NCBI GenBank assembly: GCA_023434855.1 | Contig: JAEYSJ010000033.1 | Coordinates: 1 to 12,429, forward strand | Direction: 5' to 3' | Length of the DNA: 12,429 nucleotides | DNA from: Bacillota bacterium | GTDB taxonomy: Bacteria; Bacillota_C; Negativicutes; JAEYSJ01 | Shown here: one piece after another, positions 1-7,746 of the stretch | Numbering within the stretch: position 1 is the first letter of the stretch | Layout: each line of letters starts with the position of its first letter | Translations under genes and position numbers: made by a program | Notes under the pieces: model-generated | What the model saw: only the letters and a program-made list of their open reading frames with translations | Databases searched by the model: none | Told to the model about the DNA's origin: nothing

Positions 1-1761
1 GCACTGACGTTGATTAAAGTGGATTATGAAGAGTTTGTGCCGATTCTTTCTCCCCGGCAGGCACTGCAGGATGATGCTCCGCGCTTGCATAACCAGGGAA
101 ATCTGCTGAGTAAGACTGTAATTAAACGTGGCAATGCTGCAGAGGCTATAGCCAGGGCTAAGTATGTCGTAACAAACCGTTATGTAACACCGTCAACCGA
201 ACACGCTTTTCTTGAGCCGGAGAGCGCTTTGGCCGTACCTGGTGAGGACGGCAGTCTAACTGTGTATGTTGGCAGCCAAAGCGTGTATGAGGATCAGCAT
301 GGCATTATGGCAATACTGGGGCTGACAGCTGACAAGGTAAGGGTTATCAGTAAACTGACAGGCGGGGGTTTTGGCGGCAAGGAAGATTTGAGTGTTCAGC
401 ACCATGCTGCCTTGCTGGCCTGGCATACCAATAAGCCTGTCAAACTAACCTGGACCCGCCGGGAAAGCTTGCTAACCCATCCGAAACGGCATGCCATGGA
501 ATTGGAAGTTACTACAGCCTGTGATGCCGTAGGTAAAATAACGGCAGTCAAGGCGCACATAGTTGCCGACACCGGCGCTTACGCCTCTTTGGGCATGCCG
601 GTGCTGCAACGGGCCTGTACTCATGTTGGTGGTCCGTATCATATTGACAATGTAGATATTACCGGTATCAGTGTATATACAAATAACCCGCCTGCCGGCG
701 CTTTTCGCGGTTTTGGTGTTCCGCAGGCCGCTTTTGCCGGTGAGTCAAACTTAGATATGCTGGCACGCATGATGGGAATGTCGCCATGGGAAATCCGCTA
801 CCGCAATGCAGTGGAGCCTGGCTTGCCGTTGCCTAATGGTCAGATTGCTGATAATGGTACAGCAATCAGGGAAACACTAATGGCGGTACAGGAAGTATTT
901 GAAACAAGCAAGCATGCCGGTATTGCCTGTGTATTGAAAAATACCGGCATTGGTGTAGGTTTTCCGGATATTAGCCGCGTGAGGCTGAAAATTCAAAAAG
1001 GCATTGTGCTTTTATTGACAAGTGCCGCTTGCATCGGGCAGGGTGTAGCTACCGTCCTAACCCAGCTGGTATGTGAGACTACCGGGCTTGATGCCAGATT
1101 GATTTCAGTTCATCCGCCGGACACTTTCATTACCCCTGATGCCGGCACAACCACTGCATCACGACAAACGTTGTTTACCGGCGAAGCTACCCGCCGGGCG
1201 GCTCTTGCCCTGCAGGCGGCCTTACAGGAGAAAACGCTTATAGAACTGGAAGGACAGGAATATTACGGGGAATATTTTGGCCAAACTGATCCGATAAATT
1301 CCGATAAGCCATATCCTCAGACGCATGTGGCCTTCAGTTACGCCACGCATGTGGTTATTCTCAACGATTATGGCAAGGTTTGCAAGGTTGTAGCTGCTCA
1401 TGATGTGGGTAAGGCCATTAATCCAACTGCTATTGAAGGACAGGTCGAGGGAGCGGTGGCCATGGGTTTAGGCTATGCCCTGACGGAAGATTTCCCGCTG
1501 GAAAATGGAGTGCCTACCGCAAAATTTGGTACATTAGGCTTATTCCGGACAACTGATATGCCGGAAATTGAAACGATTATTGTAGAAAAGAATTCTTCAC
1601 AACTGGCCTATGGCGCCAAAGGCATAGGGGAAATTGCCATTATTCCCGTTGCACCGGCGGTAGCTTCAGCGTATTATCGCTTTGATGGTAAAATTAGAAC
1701 AAGGCTGCCCCTGGAAGGGACTCCTTATGAACGCGGCTCGAAAAAAATGCAACAGAAATAA
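1..1761 (+). CDS. Molybdenum hydroxylase large subunit, selenium-dependent xanthine dehydrogenase type (5' end outside window)
   Basis: The frame is open from base 1, so the gene enters from outside; the TTG at 10 is internal. About 586 residues are present. Residues are numbered from the first codon. GGGFGGKE near 121 and AFRGFG near 234 are molybdopterin-contacting motifs of the xanthine/aldehyde oxidase family. AACIGQG (near 342) and the TTTASRQT stretch (near 384) follow. The C-terminal KGIGE (near 541) carries the expected catalytic glutamate. Stretches such as LEGQEYYGEY and KFGTLGLFR resemble, from memory, the selenium-dependent xanthine dehydrogenase group (TIGR03311-like), which bears an N-terminal 2Fe-2S region that would lie upstream. 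Likely role: cytoplasmic hydroxylation of a purine or other N-heterocycle. Two XdhC-family maturation genes follow, supporting a molybdenum enzyme operon. The substrate cannot be read from sequence; an aldehyde oxidoreductase or purine hydroxylase is possible. Confidence 0.9.
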   Translation, partial: ALTLIKVDYEEFVPILSPRQALQDDAPRLHNQGNLLSKTVIKRGNAAEAIARAKYVVTNRYVTPSTEHAFLEPESALAVPGEDGSLTVYVGSQSVYEDQHGIMAILGLTADKVRVISKLTGGGFGGKEDLSVQHHAALLAWHTNKPVKLTWTRRESLLTHPKRHAMELEVTTACDAVGKITAVKAHIVADTGAYASLGMPVLQRACTHVGGPYHIDNVDITGISVYTNNPPAGAFRGFGVPQAAFAGESNLDMLARMMGMSPWEIRYRNAVEPGLPLPNGQIADNGTAIRETLMAVQEVFETSKHAGIACVLKNTGIGVGFPDISRVRLKIQKGIVLLLTSAACIGQGVATVLTQLVCETTGLDARLISVHPPDTFITPDAGTTTASRQTLFTGEATRRAALALQAALQEKTLIELEGQEYYGEYFGQTDPINSDKPYPQTHVAFSYATHVVILNDYGKVCKVVAAHDVGKAINPTAIEGQVEGAVAMGLGYALTEDFPLENGVPTAKFGTLGLFRTTDMPEIETIIVEKNSSQLAYGAKGIGEIAIIPVAPAVASAYYRFDGKIRTRLPLEGTPYERGSKKMQQK

Positions 1762-1811
1762 AAGTGAATTTTGCAGAGATGTATTTATGCGAAAGCGAGG
1801 GAGAAGAATAA

Positions 1812-2597
1812 ATGCAATTTAAAAAACTGCTGGAAGCAGTACAAAACAAGGTTCCTGTTCAGGTGATTACGCTAGTGGCCGAACCCTCCGGTGAAGCCAA
1901 TCTGTTGGGGCAAATACTATTATACTATCCTGATGGACAGATTGAAGGTCAATTGGTTAATGAAGATATTACCAGGCAAGTCATAAACTATCTTGAGACT
2001 TATGCATGGGAAAAACCTGCATTATTTAAAATTAATGCAGGCGGAGATTATAAATTTTTCCGGGACAAATGGGTAAATAGTAATCGCGCGATAGTTTTCG
2101 GCGGGGGGCATATAAGTCAGCCACTGGTAGAGATGCTGGGGCTGATGGACTTCGACGTTACAGTCGTGGACGATCGTCCTGAATTTGCAAATAATGCCAG
2201 ATTTCCCCGGGCCGGGCGGGTTATTTGTGAAAGTTTTTCACGGGTGCTGGCCGGCGGTGGTTTAGATAAAATGGAAATAGATGAGCAAACCGCGGTGATA
2301 GTTGTTACCAGGGGTCACCGCTATGATTTGGACTGTCTGCGTGGTTTGTCGACAGTTAGGGCAGGCTATATGGGGATGATCGGCAGCAGACGGCGGGTAA
2401 AAGGTATTATAGAGCTGCTGGCGGCCGAAGGCGTTTCCGATGACTTCTTGCAAAATTTACGTTCGCCTATCGGTATTGATATTGGGGCGACAGCGCCGGC
2501 GGAAATAGCCTTGAGTATTGCGGCAGAAGTATTGGCCGTTTTGCGGTCCGGAACTTTGAAACCGCTTGGCATTGCTTGTGAGGAGGTTGTCAAATGA
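1812..2597 (+). CDS. XdhC/CoxI-family molybdenum hydroxylase maturation protein, Rossmann-domain type
   Basis: This 261-residue protein belongs to the XdhC/CoxI family, whose members bind sulfurated molybdenum cofactor and deliver it to xanthine dehydrogenase-type enzymes. Visible motifs are the nucleotide-binding-like VFGGGHIS (95-102) followed by an acidic VVDDRPEF, VTRGHRYD (165-172), YMGMIGSRRR (186-195), and a C-terminal IGIDIGATAPAEIALSIAAE segment. The first 90 residues look like a worn copy of the family's N-terminal domain: they keep YPDGQIEG but lack the GSTPR and GGGC motifs, which are carried by the next gene. A purine-rich GAGGGAGAAG precedes the ATG. It lies 50 bp after the hydroxylase gene and overlaps the next gene by 4 bp, so the three are probably one transcription unit. 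Family assignment is firm; the client enzyme is inferred from position. Confidence 0.88.
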   Translation: MQFKKLLEAVQNKVPVQVITLVAEPSGEANLLGQILLYYPDGQIEGQLVNEDITRQVINYLETYAWEKPALFKINAGGDYKFFRDKWVNSNRAIVFGGGHISQPLVEMLGLMDFDVTVVDDRPEFANNARFPRAGRVICESFSRVLAGGGLDKMEIDEQTAVIVVTRGHRYDLDCLRGLSTVRAGYMGMIGSRRRVKGIIELLAAEGVSDDFLQNLRSPIGIDIGATAPAEIALSIAAEVLAVLRSGTLKPLGIACEEVVK

Positions 2598-2917
2598 GTA
2601 AAAAATTAGTTGAAATAATTAATGAGGTACAAAGTTCCGGCGAGCGGGCGGCATTGGTGACAATTGTTGACACGCGGGGTTCAACCCCTCGTAAGGCCGG
2701 AAGTAAAATGCTTGTCATGCCTGATGGCAGAATCTTCGGCACGATTGGCGGCGGCTGCGCCGAAGCCGATGTAAAAATTCAGGCTCTGCAGGCTTTAGAT
2801 GATAATCAGACCCGCTTGTACCGGGTTGATATGCTGAATGACACAGCCGCCCAGGAAGGCATGGTCTGTGGTGGCATAGCTGACGTGTTCATTCAGATTA
2901 TAGGGAAAAATAATTGA
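2594..2917 (+). CDS. Stand-alone XdhC/CoxI N-terminal domain protein
   Basis: This 107-residue protein consists of the N-terminal XdhC_CoxI domain alone. It shows GSTPRKAG (29-36), MPDGRIFG, GGGC (52-55) and VCGG near 91-94, giving the two conserved cysteines expected in this domain. It starts at the ATGA overlap with the preceding Rossmann-type XdhC, with AGGAGG at 2581-2586 seven bases before the ATG, so translation is likely coupled. Canonical XdhC has both domains on one chain; here they are separate and in reversed order (Rossmann protein first). The two probably act as a pair on the upstream molybdenum hydroxylase, an inference from adjacency. It is complete by its own start and stop, not a truncation, since split XdhC-type proteins are known in clostridial genomes. 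Confidence 0.86.
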   Translation: MSKKLVEIINEVQSSGERAALVTIVDTRGSTPRKAGSKMLVMPDGRIFGTIGGGCAEADVKIQALQALDDNQTRLYRVDMLNDTAAQEGMVCGGIADVFIQIIGKNN

Positions 2918-2962
2918 TGCTTTTTCTTAACAGCCTGGTTTAATAATGGCGGAGAATTATCA

Positions 2963-4474
2963 ATGAGAAAATATTTTTGTTATATAACGGGAAGGCATGC
3001 TAGCCGGTTTTCACTTATTTGCGTTACCATCTATGCGCTAATTACATTTACCGGTATAGTAAATCATGAACCATGGCGGGATGAGGCACAGGCTTGGTTG
3101 ATTGCCAGAGACTTAAGTTTGAGTGAGATGTTTCGGCAGATGGCCTATGAAGGAACGCCCGGTCTTTGGCATTTGCTTATTTTCCCTCTTGCTAAGCTGG
3201 GTTTTCCATATATTGCCCAATCTATCATCCATTGGTTATTGGCGATAGCCGCAGTATATATTTTTATCAATTACGCTCCATTTTCTAAAATTCTAAAAGT
3301 GTTATTTGTATTTTCCTATTATATGTTTTTTGAATATGTAATCATTGCCAGAAACTATAATTTATCACTTTTATTGCTTTTTGCCATGGCGGCTGTTCAT
3401 CATAAAAGATATGAACAGCCGTTGGTATATGCAGGCTTAATTTTTGGATTGTTTAATGCAAACCTCTTTAGTTTTGGCGCTGCAGCTGCGATGGCGGTAC
3501 TATATATTACCGATCGCAAAGGGAGCCTTATTGAAAAAAAATATCTATTTTCGCTATTGATAATTGCCATAGGAGCATTTTTTGCCGTGTGGCAGTTGTC
3601 AGGTGGTGCAAATGCAATGGTTTACCAGCCTAATGGCATTTATCTTTTACAGACGGCTATACAGCAGGTAACAGTACCTATTTACGGTTTTGCCGATGCC
3701 TTGCTGCCGGTGGAAAAAGCGTCAGGCTTGCCGGCAACATTACTTTGGATCGTAGTTTCATTGTTTTTTGTGCTGCCCTTATTAAGAAAGACTCAGGTAT
3801 TATTTTTTTTGATAGCAGCGTATGGCAGTATTTCGTTAATCTTTATGTGTGTCTATACAGGTCATTTTCGACATCATGGGTTCTATTTAATGTTTTTACT
3901 GATGGCTTACTGGCTGGCGCATTATTATCAAGACAACCGCTGGGTTAGGCTGTCAAACAGAGCATCTCTGATTAATTTGTTGCACAAATCTCGCAATATG
4001 TATCACTACTGCATTTTCATGTTAGGCGTATTTTTGTTAATCAGCTGGGTAAAAACGGCAAATAGCTATCTTGATGAGTATCGTTACAACTTCTCCGGAG
4101 CGGAAGAAATAGCCCATTATATTAAGGTGAATAACCTGCAGGACAGAATAATTGTCGGTTATGATGCAACGAAAGCTTCAGCAATTCTGCCGTACTTTCC
4201 CGGCAAGAAATTATGGTATCCGGAATTCGGGAATTACCAGTCCTATATTACCTGGGATAAACAGTTTAAAGAAAATGCCGACATTCTTTCGGCCAAAGAC
4301 GCCATTGCGCAGGCTAAAGAGATCGGCGATAGTGCGGATGTATACATATTGTTTTCCAATAATGTAATCCTTGATGAAGATGATCTACAGCAGTTGGAGT
4401 TGTTTTATGCCAATAAGATCCCGGTCTTTTGGGCCCAGGATGAGGTATATAGTTTGTACAAGTTGAAAAAGTAA
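2963..4474 (+). CDS. Polytopic membrane protein, GT-C glycosyltransferase-like
   Basis: A 503-residue integral membrane protein with about ten hydrophobic segments between residues 16 and 365 and a soluble C-terminal tail of roughly 135 residues. After the first membrane segment comes HEPWRDEAQAW (35-45); a D-E pair in the first outer loop is the usual catalytic signature of GT-C enzymes that use lipid-linked sugars. An aromatic-rich EYVIIARNYNL (124-134) and RHHGFYLMF (303-311) are also reminiscent of hypothetical GT-C-like proteins. I do not recognise a named family, so donor and acceptor are unknown. It begins 45 bp after the XdhC-like gene on the same strand with a CGGAGAA site upstream, so it may be co-transcribed, but no functional link to molybdenum enzymes is evident. 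Membrane character is certain; glycosyltransferase function is an inference. Confidence 0.7.
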   Translation: MRKYFCYITGRHASRFSLICVTIYALITFTGIVNHEPWRDEAQAWLIARDLSLSEMFRQMAYEGTPGLWHLLIFPLAKLGFPYIAQSIIHWLLAIAAVYIFINYAPFSKILKVLFVFSYYMFFEYVIIARNYNLSLLLLFAMAAVHHKRYEQPLVYAGLIFGLFNANLFSFGAAAAMAVLYITDRKGSLIEKKYLFSLLIIAIGAFFAVWQLSGGANAMVYQPNGIYLLQTAIQQVTVPIYGFADALLPVEKASGLPATLLWIVVSLFFVLPLLRKTQVLFFLIAAYGSISLIFMCVYTGHFRHHGFYLMFLLMAYWLAHYYQDNRWVRLSNRASLINLLHKSRNMYHYCIFMLGVFLLISWVKTANSYLDEYRYNFSGAEEIAHYIKVNNLQDRIIVGYDATKASAILPYFPGKKLWYPEFGNYQSYITWDKQFKENADILSAKDAIAQAKEIGDSADVYILFSNNVILDEDDLQQLELFYANKIPVFWAQDEVYSLYKLKK

Positions 4475-4556
4475 CAACATAGGCAGAACATTCACATTTG
4501 TTCAGAGTCTGAGTTGTTAAAGATAGAAGCACCATAGTTTTTAGGCGGTGGTTTAA

Positions 4557-5369
4557 ATGCAAAAATCGAATGTGCGATTTTCCCGGTTTAAAGGCTTGCC
4601 AGGTTTGGAGCTGCATCAGCGAATAGACACTGATTGCGCCGTTTCACGGCATGTCCACTGGGTTTTTAGTTTAAGTGCTGTAGATGCGGGAGTGCGTATG
4701 TATACTACCAAGAAGGGAAAATACTGCGTAACTTCCGGAAACATCTTTGTTGTAAATTTAGGTGACGTACACAGTAGCAGTGTGCCTGCCGGTTATAAAT
4801 GCTCGAATAAATCCATGCGGATAGACCCAGGGTTGTTACGCAGCATCAATATGCAAATAACAGGCAATTTGTATGAAACTATTTCTCTTCGCCAACCAGT
4901 CATCCATGATATGGAACTATCGCGGCACATTTTCGATCTGCATAGAGTGATGGGAAAATCTCCAGAGAGTCTTGAAGTTGAATGCCGTATCCTGGATATC
5001 TTTTCAATGCTGTATGAACGTCATTCGCAGCAAGGAAAAAATCCCGGTGTTTTTGGCAAAGAACACATCCGGGTTTGTCGCGCATGCGAATATTTGCAAG
5101 ACCGCTTTAACGAGAATATATCATTAAATGAGCTGGCGGATTTTGCCGGTCTTAGTCCTTTTTATCTGTCGCGCGTTTTTACGCAAGCAATGGGAGTACC
5201 TCCTCATACCTATCAATTGCAAATTCGCCTGAAAAAGGCCACTGATTTGCTTGCAGCAGGCCGACCGATTATCGAGGTAGCCCTGGAAACAGGATTTTGC
5301 GATCAAAGCCATTTCCAAAAATCCTTTAAAAAGAAATTTGGTATTACCCCCAGGCAATACGAGTGTTAG
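4557..5369 (+). CDS. AraC-family transcriptional regulator
   Basis: A 270-residue protein with an N-terminal cupin-like sensing domain (roughly 15-100; HVHWVFSLSAV then GNIFVVNLGDVHS resemble the AraC_binding arm) and a C-terminal double helix-turn-helix domain (about 167-270). The latter shows ISLNELADFAGLSPFYLSRVF for the first HTH and IIEVALETGFCDQSHFQKSF followed by KKFGITPRQYE for the second, the classic AraC/XylS signature. It would bind DNA and respond to a small ligand. AGGCGGTGG lies before the ATG. It lies 82 bp downstream of the GT-C-like gene on the same strand and ends before a bidirectional terminator. The target is not identifiable; the methyltransferase remnants and the convergent genes are candidates only by proximity. 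Family confidence is high. Confidence 0.92.
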   Translation: MQKSNVRFSRFKGLPGLELHQRIDTDCAVSRHVHWVFSLSAVDAGVRMYTTKKGKYCVTSGNIFVVNLGDVHSSSVPAGYKCSNKSMRIDPGLLRSINMQITGNLYETISLRQPVIHDMELSRHIFDLHRVMGKSPESLEVECRILDIFSMLYERHSQQGKNPGVFGKEHIRVCRACEYLQDRFNENISLNELADFAGLSPFYLSRVFTQAMGVPPHTYQLQIRLKKATDLLAAGRPIIEVALETGFCDQSHFQKSFKKKFGITPRQYEC

Positions 5370-5460
5370 TACGAAAGGTATGGTTATAAATACTGGCATT
5401 GATATAGAAATAGAAGTGGTTGCCTTAACAAATTAATATAGAGTTATCATACAAATGTAC

Positions 5461-5505
5461 AAAAAAGAAACATGACCTTATTTTGAAAAGATCATGTTTT
5501 TTTTG
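5461..5505. terminator. Bidirectional intrinsic terminator between convergent genes
   Basis: An A-rich left flank (AAAAAAG) leads into AACATGACC, paired after a short loop with GATCATGTT and followed by a run of eight T. The stem has about eight pairs with one mismatch. The A tract on the left gives a U tract for the minus strand, so it can serve both the AraC-family gene (+) and the C_GCAxxG gene (-), which converge on it. Confidence 0.75.
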
Positions 5506-5565
5506 TTATTTCTGTCTCATTTAAATTTAGGCACTGATTATTATACTTTTTTCTTATTTCATTAC

Positions 5566-6021
5566 CTAATTTAGTGGTATGCAGTTCCTAGTCAAGATTT
5601 CCTCAATAATTTCCGCTGCACTTTGGTCTAACCTGGGACAAATAATTGAAGTGAGCTTTTTTTCCCTTATTGCAGCAAGTCCTGCCGGTGTACTCATGTC
5701 ATATCCCAACAGTTCACTGCATGATATTGAACCGTTACAGGCAATAAATTTATCGGTAAATTCCCGCACAAGTGCATAGATGTCACTGCGCGAACCGGGA
5801 TTATCAACTTCGTATAGTAATCCTAAAACCAGATAAGCTCCTGTAACCGCCCCGCAGGTTTTTCCCATGCCGCCCATACCACCGCCTAAAGCTGTCGCCA
5901 CTTTTATTGCCGTTTCTTCCGGCAATCCAAAGTATTTTCCATAGACACAAAGCATCGCCTGTGAGCAATTCAGTCCGCCCTCTTTGTGTAGGGCTACTAC
6001 CTGCGCAGTATCTTTACTCAT
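5566..6021 (-). CDS. C_GCAxxG_C_C-family probable redox-active protein
   Basis: This 151-residue protein matches the C_GCAxxG_C_C family: NCSQAM with Cys19, the glycine-rich GGGMGGMGKTCGAVTGA (46-62) with Cys56, and later cysteines at 95, 101 and 128. Such small proteins are common in anaerobes and are annotated as probable redox proteins; the biochemical role is not established. The start is well set: GGAGGA at 6031-6036 (minus strand) lies just upstream of the ATG. It is the last of three minus-strand genes, 83 bp after the YdcZ-like gene, with an imperfect inverted repeat in that gap. Length and cysteine pattern look complete, with no sign of damage. Confidence 0.87.
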   Translation of the reverse strand: MSKDTAQVVALHKEGGLNCSQAMLCVYGKYFGLPEETAIKVATALGGGMGGMGKTCGAVTGAYLVLGLLYEVDNPGSRSDIYALVREFTDKFIACNGSISCSELLGYDMSTPAGLAAIREKKLTSIICPRLDQSAAEIIEEILTRNCIPLN

Positions 6022-6050
6022 TTAACATTCTCCTCCGCGTTTCAATTTTT

Positions 6051-6079
6051 CCGCAAGGTATTAAATAGTAATATTGCGG
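6051..6079. repeat. Imperfect inverted repeat upstream of the C_GCAxxG gene
   Basis: CCGCAA and TATTA on the left (with a GG bulge between) pair with TAATA and TTGCGG on the right around the loop AATAG. It sits in the 83-bp gap between the YdcZ-like stop and the C_GCAxxG start. No T run follows on either strand, so it is not a standard terminator; an operator, an mRNA hairpin or chance are all possible. Confidence 0.5.
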
Positions 6080-6104
6080 TAAAAGGTTTAAATCTAATTA
6101 ACTT

Positions 6105-6581
6105 TTAATTCTTTTGAATTATATAAACACCAAGGATTAGCAATGCAATTCCCAGAAGCCGTAAAGCTGTTGCTTTATGAGCAGTAAATCCTAACAAACC
6201 AAAATGGTCAAGTAGTACTGCCAGCAGCAATTGCCCAGCTACAATCAGACTGAACATATTAGCTGAACCAATTTTGACGACTGTGGTAATTGCCACATAG
6301 ACAAAAAAGGCACCTAATATACCACCGGTTAATTGCCACCACCTAATTTTGTCTATTGCCGCAACTGACGGTAAAAAAGAATTATTGCAAAAAAACAGAC
6401 AGACAAACAAAGTCACTGTGCCGCCAAAAAAACTAATAAAAGACGCCAGTAGGGGATTGCCTATAGTGTGGCGCAATTGAGAATTTACCGCTGCCTGAAG
6501 GGTAAACGCCATTCCTGCGCTCAATGCCAGGATCATGTATATAATATTGTTTTCCCTCCTTAGTGCTAAATTGTTATTCAT
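6105..6581 (-). CDS. YdcZ/DUF606-type small DMT-superfamily membrane protein
   Basis: About 158 residues with five hydrophobic segments (roughly 12-30, 42-62, 82-102, 105-126, 136-156). The pattern LQAAVNSQLRHTIGNPLLAS, then a WWQLTGGILGAFFV stretch, IVAGQLLLAVLLDHFGLLGF and a final RLLGIALLILGVYII is typical of the YdcZ (DUF606) branch of the drug/metabolite transporter superfamily, of unknown substrate. The start is uncertain. The first ATG (6581) has no clear ribosome site, while a strong AGGAGG (6555-6560) lies inside the reading frame, 9 bases before an ATT and 18 bases before the ATG at 6536. It lies 29 bp after the membrane protein upstream and may share its transcript. Confidence 0.8.
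   Translation of the reverse strand: MNNNLALRRENNIIYMILALSAGMAFTLQAAVNSQLRHTIGNPLLASFISFFGGTVTLFVCLFFCNNSFLPSVAAIDKIRWWQLTGGILGAFFVYVAITTVVKIGSANMFSLIVAGQLLLAVLLDHFGLLGFTAHKATALRLLGIALLILGVYIIQKN
6555..6560 (-). promoter_or_regulatory. Strong internal ribosome-binding site of the YdcZ-like gene
   Basis: The minus strand reads AAGGAGGG (6554-6561) within codons 7-9 of the longest frame. Its position favours initiation downstream of the first ATG, at ATT 6545-6543 (9-base spacing) or ATG 6536-6534 (18-base spacing). Members of this family typically begin close to the first membrane helix, which agrees with a shorter protein. Confidence 0.5.
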
Positions 6582-6610
6582 ACTTACGGGGCTAACTAAC
6601 CCGTGAACTC

Positions 6611-7567
6611 CTAGCCGCTGGGATGAATATTATTAAGTTTTTTCGGTGGATAACTGATATTAATTATTTTTCCAATGATGATGAAAACAATAAGACCTAC
6701 TGTTACTTGGAAAGGGTAAAAGAAAAGCATATCTTGAGGAATAATTGTAGGCAATAAGGATATTGCCATAGCCGGCGGAAAGACAAGCTCAAATTGACGG
6801 TATAAAAAGAAAATCCATAAAACAATACTTCCCGCTGAAATCCATAAAGGCCAGTATAATCGATGATGAAGCATTTCAAACAATAATGTTCCGGATAAAG
6901 CCGCAGCCAAAATCATGCCGAGAAGACGTATCGGCCGTTGAGAGAGCTGACCGGATGGATTAGCAAATTCAACAAAAGTTACTATTAGAGGTGGTGCAAT
7001 AACATAAATCCATTTGAATCCAAATGCTATTGTCGCAACAATAGTAACCCCGATAAAAAGTATCAGCCATTTCATTGCAATTTCGCGCCAACCTTGTTGC
7101 GGCTCTTCTTTCAATGATTGGAGCAATGAAGGATCATTTACCTGAAATTGATTCAATAATCTTCGACCCAAGGCGATGATTCCTGAGAGGATACATACAG
7201 ACAGTATGTAGTACAGACTGTCCGCGTTTATTACAATCGGTAAAATAGCAGCTGATATCGACGGTAAAACTTTTGAGCGCAACAGACATAGCTGCAATAC
7301 AACAAGGACAAATGTGCATTCTAATAGAATTTCCTGAGAACCAGGTAGAAAATGCAGCATTACAACACCGGTCAATGCGGCGAACGTGGGTGATAGCCAT
7401 AAATTGAGAGGTTTTTCGCACCAGGGAGAATTCTTGATAAACCAGGCGCCAACGCCTAAGGCGGCGATTTCAGGAAAAATGATTTCTTTCTCGTTGATCA
7501 CATTTGCTGTGGCGAACATAAAAACCACTAACAAAACTACTGTTAAAGACGCGAAGGTTTTATTCAT
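6611..7567 (-). CDS. Polytopic membrane protein with internal two-fold repeat, weakly HPP-like
   Basis: A 318-residue protein with about eight to ten hydrophobic segments. It seems to be built from two related halves: FPEIAALGVGAWF (31-43) followed by a P-rich turn and LSPTFAALTGVV (58-69) matches APPLIVTFVEF (191-201) followed by a P-containing turn and LLGMILAAALSGTL (215-228). The ends LPSISAAILPIVI (101-113) and FPPAMAISLLPTII (263-276) also correspond. A hydrophilic linker (138-165) separates the halves. The P-P-A and repeated four-helix style recall HPP-family membrane proteins, but I cannot confirm this. AAAGGAGTG precedes the ATG. It is the first gene of a minus-strand group with the YdcZ-like and C_GCAxxG genes. 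The 179-bp spacer to the divergent HAD remnant shows no convincing promoter. Function unknown. Confidence 0.75.
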   Translation of the reverse strand: MNKTFASLTVVLLVVFMFATANVINEKEIIFPEIAALGVGAWFIKNSPWCEKPLNLWLSPTFAALTGVVMLHFLPGSQEILLECTFVLVVLQLCLLRSKVLPSISAAILPIVINADSLYYILSVCILSGIIALGRRLLNQFQVNDPSLLQSLKEEPQQGWREIAMKWLILFIGVTIVATIAFGFKWIYVIAPPLIVTFVEFANPSGQLSQRPIRLLGMILAAALSGTLLFEMLHHRLYWPLWISAGSIVLWIFFLYRQFELVFPPAMAISLLPTIIPQDMLFFYPFQVTVGLIVFIIIGKIINISYPPKKLNNIHPSG

Positions 7568-7746
7568 GCTGCACTCCTTTCACATAAAATAAAGTGGTAT
7601 TCTTAAACATAATCGGCTATTGCATGCTCTTTAAACCAATACTAGCATATTTCACAAAATAAGAATTGTATTTTCTTGCTATAAGATTTTATTAAATCAA
7701 TTTATTCTGGAATTTTCAGCATCTTAAGATTTAGGAGGAAAGACAA

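Noticed and set aside
4490..4507. GAACA-N8-TGTTC inverted repeat upstream of the AraC-family gene
   Set aside because: Arms of only five bases are expected by chance in a region of this size, and no promoter aligns with it.
4900..5399. Minus-strand ORFs opposite the AraC-family gene
   Set aside because: They overlap a well-supported gene, lack ribosome sites and show no family features.
6586..6604. ACGGG...CCCGT hairpin between the two membrane protein genes
   Set aside because: Five-base stem without a T run; too weak for a terminator.
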